A stretch of 60,000 bases of DNA, taken from NCBI RefSeq assembly GCF_030272615.1, contig NC_081414.1, forward strand, positions 526,549,137 to 526,609,136, given 5' to 3'. The notes under the pieces were generated by a model, which saw only the letters and a program-made list of their open reading frames with translations, did not search any database and had not been told where the DNA came from. The position numbers and the translations under genes were made by a program. The stretch's first letter is position 1. Every line of letters begins with the position of its first letter. This DNA comes from Cryptomeria japonica. Lineage: Eukaryota; Streptophyta; Pinopsida; Cupressales; Cupressaceae. Shown in pieces: positions 57,091 through 60,000 of this stretch.

Positions 57091-59034
57091 TGATGGCCTT
57101 ATATTTCCAACCATAGCTTCGAACTGATCTGTATTTAGGTTTGTAGGGACTCACGCCTCTTGGAGAGCTTGATCCAAGATTGTTTTATGGGATGGAGATA
57201 GGTGTAATAGCTCTAAGATAGATATCAGTGTGGGTGTTTTGTCTAACTCTTCCACAAGGTTATACTACTTTGGGATAGATGGGGTGCCTTGTGGAGTTGC
57301 TTTTATGGTAATCTTGTTGCAACGTGTAACAACATCGCAAGTGGAGCTGGGATTTTTTATGGTAATAGTTGCAATCTGTTCACTGGCATCATATGGGTGG
57401 TTCACAGTGTAATTATATGCGGCTTGCGTATAATCAGTAGTATCTGTGTTTCTCCTTGAAGTGGAAGGACCCCTTTGATCTTGTGATGGAAGTGGATTTT
57501 TAAACATGAGATGATCATTGTTTGTTGTCTTTGGGTCATGTCCTTTGATTTTGATTTCACCTCGATTAATAAGATCTTGAATAAGATCTTTCAATCTGTG
57601 AAAATTGCTTGTCTTATGCCATTTCCCTTGATGGAAATTGCAATGTTCAGTATCCCTTCACCATGAAGGTTTGACTTGAGGTTCATAATTTGATGTTTTG
57701 GGTAAGGTAACCAGATTTTGAGAAACCAACTGACGTAACACTGTTTCAATGGGTTCCCCTAAGGAAGTGTATGTTCATTTTGGTTTAAAATTTTGTTGAC
57801 GTTGTCTGGGTTCCTCTTGAGATGCATTGTGTCCTTGATTTGGAGGAGCAACTGTGTTATTCTTGGGTGGGGGGTACTGTCCTGCAAATCGGACCACATG
57901 TTGTGCACTTTTGATAGTTCTTGCATCCACAACCCCGTCATTGACGATGTTTTTGTTTTTGTTTCAGAAGTTAGGCTTGTCACTATTGAAGTGCCGGCGA
58001 GGGCCATCCTTTGGTTCATTATATATCTTGATAAGCCCTTTTTTGATGAGAGCCCGCTCACATTTTAAGCCTTTGGTGATCATGTCATTGAAAGAGTCTA
58101 TGTCTTTTATGTCTAGGTGAAATTCCATTTCATCATTTAAGCTGGAAATAAATATTTGCACTAGTTCTTGTTCAGGTAACTGAAGAGAACGTCTGCTAGA
58201 CATTTGACGCCATCATTGCAGAAAGACTAAAAATAGCTCACCCAGTTTTTGTTTAGTGTTACATAGATCAGCCATGGTGATATCTCTTTCAATGTTATGT
58301 GAGTAATGTGCTAGGAACTTCTGGAAGAGTTCTTCAAATGTCCTAATGCCACCGGGTAATCAAGAAAACCATGATGTGGTTGTTCCTCCCAAGCTTTGGG
58401 GAAAAATTTGCATCAGGTATGTGTCCTCGTATGCCACTTTGAGGCAAGCTAAATGGAATTCTCTAACATGATCATGAGGATCTCCTTTTCCTCTATAATT
58501 TTCAAACTTGGGTGTTTCAAACCCTCATGAAAAAGGTGGCATATGAAGATTCCTATCAAAGGGATAGGGACAAATGTCATTAAGTGAAAATTGATTGGTT
58601 TTTACACCACTATGAAGTTGTTGGGAGAGATTCTCGACTTGTTGCCGCAACATGTCTATTTCATTTGGAGGAGGAGGAGGTGGGGGATTACCTTGATGAA
58701 GGTTGTATCTAATGTGATCTCGACCTCTTTCATCCTCATTATGACTTTGGTGTTTTGACACTTGTCTTAGTTGTGCAACGTCAAAGTCAGAGGGTAGTTT
58801 AGCCCCCTCTTGAGAAAGTCTTAAAAAATGAGCATCAACATTGCTCCTGAGTATTTCGTCAAAAAGTCTATTAAAGAGAGGGTTGTGTTGTGCGCTTTCT
58901 ATTGCTACAGGAGTAGGAGTACTTGGATTTTCATCATTCGCATTTCCTCCAAGGGCTTCTTGGAATTCATTAAGATTTTCCTCCTCTTCTTCTTCAATTT
59001 CTTGTTGTCTAGACCTGGATCTGGTATGAGCCAT
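57091..59034 (-). pseudogene. gag of element D
   Basis: The start ATG 59034 (MAHTRSRSRQQEIEEEEEEN) is chosen because the acidic and Pro-rich N-terminus resembles that of element A; the longer frame upstream is AT-rich leader. The capsid domain is at 58440-58040 (FPQSLGGTTTSWFS, LCNTKQKLGELFLVFLQ). The degenerate zinc-knuckle-like region is at 57655-57600 (HCNFHQGKWHKT), and the DLIQDLINRG segment is at 57585. Stops at 58525, 58360, 58213, 57964, 57775 and 57658 all stand where Arg is expected (CGA to TGA); the stops at 57265 and about 57152 are less certain. Confidence 0.88.
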
Positions 59035-59825
59035 TTTGTTTACAAGTTTTTGTTGAAGTTTGATGAAAATGATGATGAGATGGTGATGAAATGAAAGATT
59101 GATGTTTGGCAAAGTGTTTTGCATATGAATCTCTAGCACTAAAGGTAGATGTTACCAAAATTCTTTCTTGAATTGCTTGTTGTGTTGGATTGACAAAGTT
59201 TGATGTGATAAGGTGTAGAGGAGATCTGAGATGTATTACAGACTCAACTACGTAGTAATGAGAGGATGCACTCATAGACTAGTTTTAACCTGCGTAGAAA
59301 TGTCTCTTAGGATGAGTTTATCCTAGATGTAGAGACACTCTAAAAGTGATGTGTTGTGTTTGATTCAAGCAATATTGAAATAAAACTTAGGACAAAAACC
59401 TTTTGATATTTTGAGAGTTGGAATGGATTTGATGAGATGTGAATGTGATAATGGATGAGATGTTCAACTTCAATAGAAACTTTGTGTTACAAAAGGAACA
59501 AATTCTTCCTCTGCTTGTTCAGGGGTTGGTGGTTCTACCCTAGCTGAGTTATATGTGATACAAATATCTAGAAAGAAAGCAGGTTTGATCTTGCCTCCCT
59601 TATTTTGATGATAACTCAAAGCTCTGTATTGAGTAAAAGCTCTGCAGTTTAATGATTCTGGATCAAATTCGTTTGATTTCCCTTGAAGGTAAAGACGCAT
59701 GTCTATTAAGATAGAAGAATTTCCTCCTTTTGATAAAAGCCTTTGAGCTTAATGGTCTTTTCTTCAAGTTGATGTGTTGATGAAGATTCTTCTTTCTCAA
59801 GATGTGAAGAATGGTCATATAGTTC
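59035..59825 (-). other. Leader of element D between PBS and gag
   Basis: About 0.8 kb of AT-rich DNA. A 76-codon frame at 59470-59700 has no recognisable motif and is not called a gene. Confidence 0.5.
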
Positions 59826-59843
59826 GATACATCGGGTTCACCA
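59826..59843 (-). other. Primer-binding-like site of element D
   Basis: The minus strand reads TGGTGAACCCGATGTATC two bases inside the LTR end GCATCA. The TGGTGAACCC start is common in plant gypsy elements. Confidence 0.75.
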
Positions 59844-59845
59844 AA

Positions 59846-60000
59846 TGATGCTCTGCAAAATGGGGCAAGGTTAGACTAAAACATGTGGTCGTATAACACA
59901 CAAAAACAAAGAAACAAAGGCAAATGTTAGTGTTAATCAACCAAAAACTACTCTAAGTAGGCATACCAAAAGAGACACTAAAAACAAAGTAAAGCATTTA
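59846..60000 (-). repeat. 5' LTR of element D, last 155 bases
   Basis: It aligns without gaps to 44491-44645 with 7 mismatches, 5 of them transitions. The rest lies outside the window. Confidence 0.95.

Larger units (their letters stand above)
44491..60000 (-). mobile_element. Element D: Ty3/gypsy Tat-like retrotransposon with antisense PMD gene (5' LTR partly outside)
   Basis: On the minus strand: partial 5' LTR (60000-59846), PBS (59843-59826), gag (from 59034), protease, G-patch-like linker, RT, RNase H, second RNase H and integrase (to 51744), then 2.8 kb of repeat-rich spacer, an oppositely oriented plant-mobile-domain gene (46334-48973), PPT (45930-45918) and 3' LTR (45917-44491). The dual RNase H and an extra ORF 3' of pol are features known for the Tat lineage. 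The visible 155 bases of the two LTRs differ at 7 sites with no indel, so the insertion is not recent. It sits inside the 3' LTR of element C. Confidence 0.92.

Noticed and set aside
57700-57790. Programmed frameshift between gag and protease in element D
   Set aside because: The real phase change is near 57090, and the sister element A has gag and protease in one frame, so a simple indel is more likely.
59470-59700. 76-codon minus-strand frame upstream of gag in element D as an extra protein
   Set aside because: It lies in the leader, has no known motif and is not mirrored in element A.

Overview
The window is nuclear DNA of a seed plant with a large, repeat-filled genome. It is low in GC, and almost every coding signal belongs to a retrotransposon or DNA transposon: Ty3/gypsy Tat-like elements, an initiator-Met-primed element, and nested and solo LTRs. 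There is no rRNA, tRNA, CRISPR, bacterial-type operon or convincing host housekeeping gene. The style (kilobase LTRs, old decayed copies, deep nesting) suggests a gymnosperm or a similar giant genome, but the species cannot be named from the sequence.

Layout. 1-6157: 5' part of a minus-strand gypsy element (A): LTR 5371-6157, a 2.3 kb leader with two minisatellites, gag and the start of protease. 6158-7490: a decayed plus-strand retroposed ORF with a LINE-like 3' end. 7490-10863 and 18938-26021: AT-rich DNA holding two related LTR-like copies (E1, E2). E1 is interrupted by a solo LTR (7631-8417, TSD GAGCT) and by the complete non-autonomous element B (10864-18937, TSD ATAAT). B carries its own nested solo LTR (13319-14552, TSD CTAGA). 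26022-27030: AT-rich DNA with palindromes. 27031-34880: a plus-strand multi-exon gene fragment, a tandem array of about 359 bp monomers, and a convergent minus-strand transposase-like gene ending in GTACGCG-rich repeats. 34896-35615: a 0.57 kb purine (GA) tract and a short-repeat zone. 35616-44490: element C, with 4.08 kb LTRs, gag plus an acidic second ORF, and no pol. 44491-60000: minus-strand Tat-like gypsy element D inserted in C's 3' LTR, with gag, protease, RT, two RNase H domains and integrase, plus an oppositely oriented plant-mobile-domain (PMD) gene between pol and the 3' LTR. D's 5' LTR runs off the window.

How the parts relate. A and D are related gag-pro-pol families that could make the protein machinery, but both copies are dead. 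B and C keep gag-type genes and large ORFs of unknown role without pol, so they would have needed enzymes in trans. In A, B and D the premature stops are nearly all explicable as CGA to TGA, TGG to TAG/TGA or CAG/CAA to TAG/TAA, with few frameshifts, as expected of methylated, silenced DNA decaying by cytosine deamination. The most unusual parts are the 27-35 kb block (transposase-like gene, satellite array and spliced partner gene), the antisense PMD gene of D, and the ORF2 proteins of B and C.
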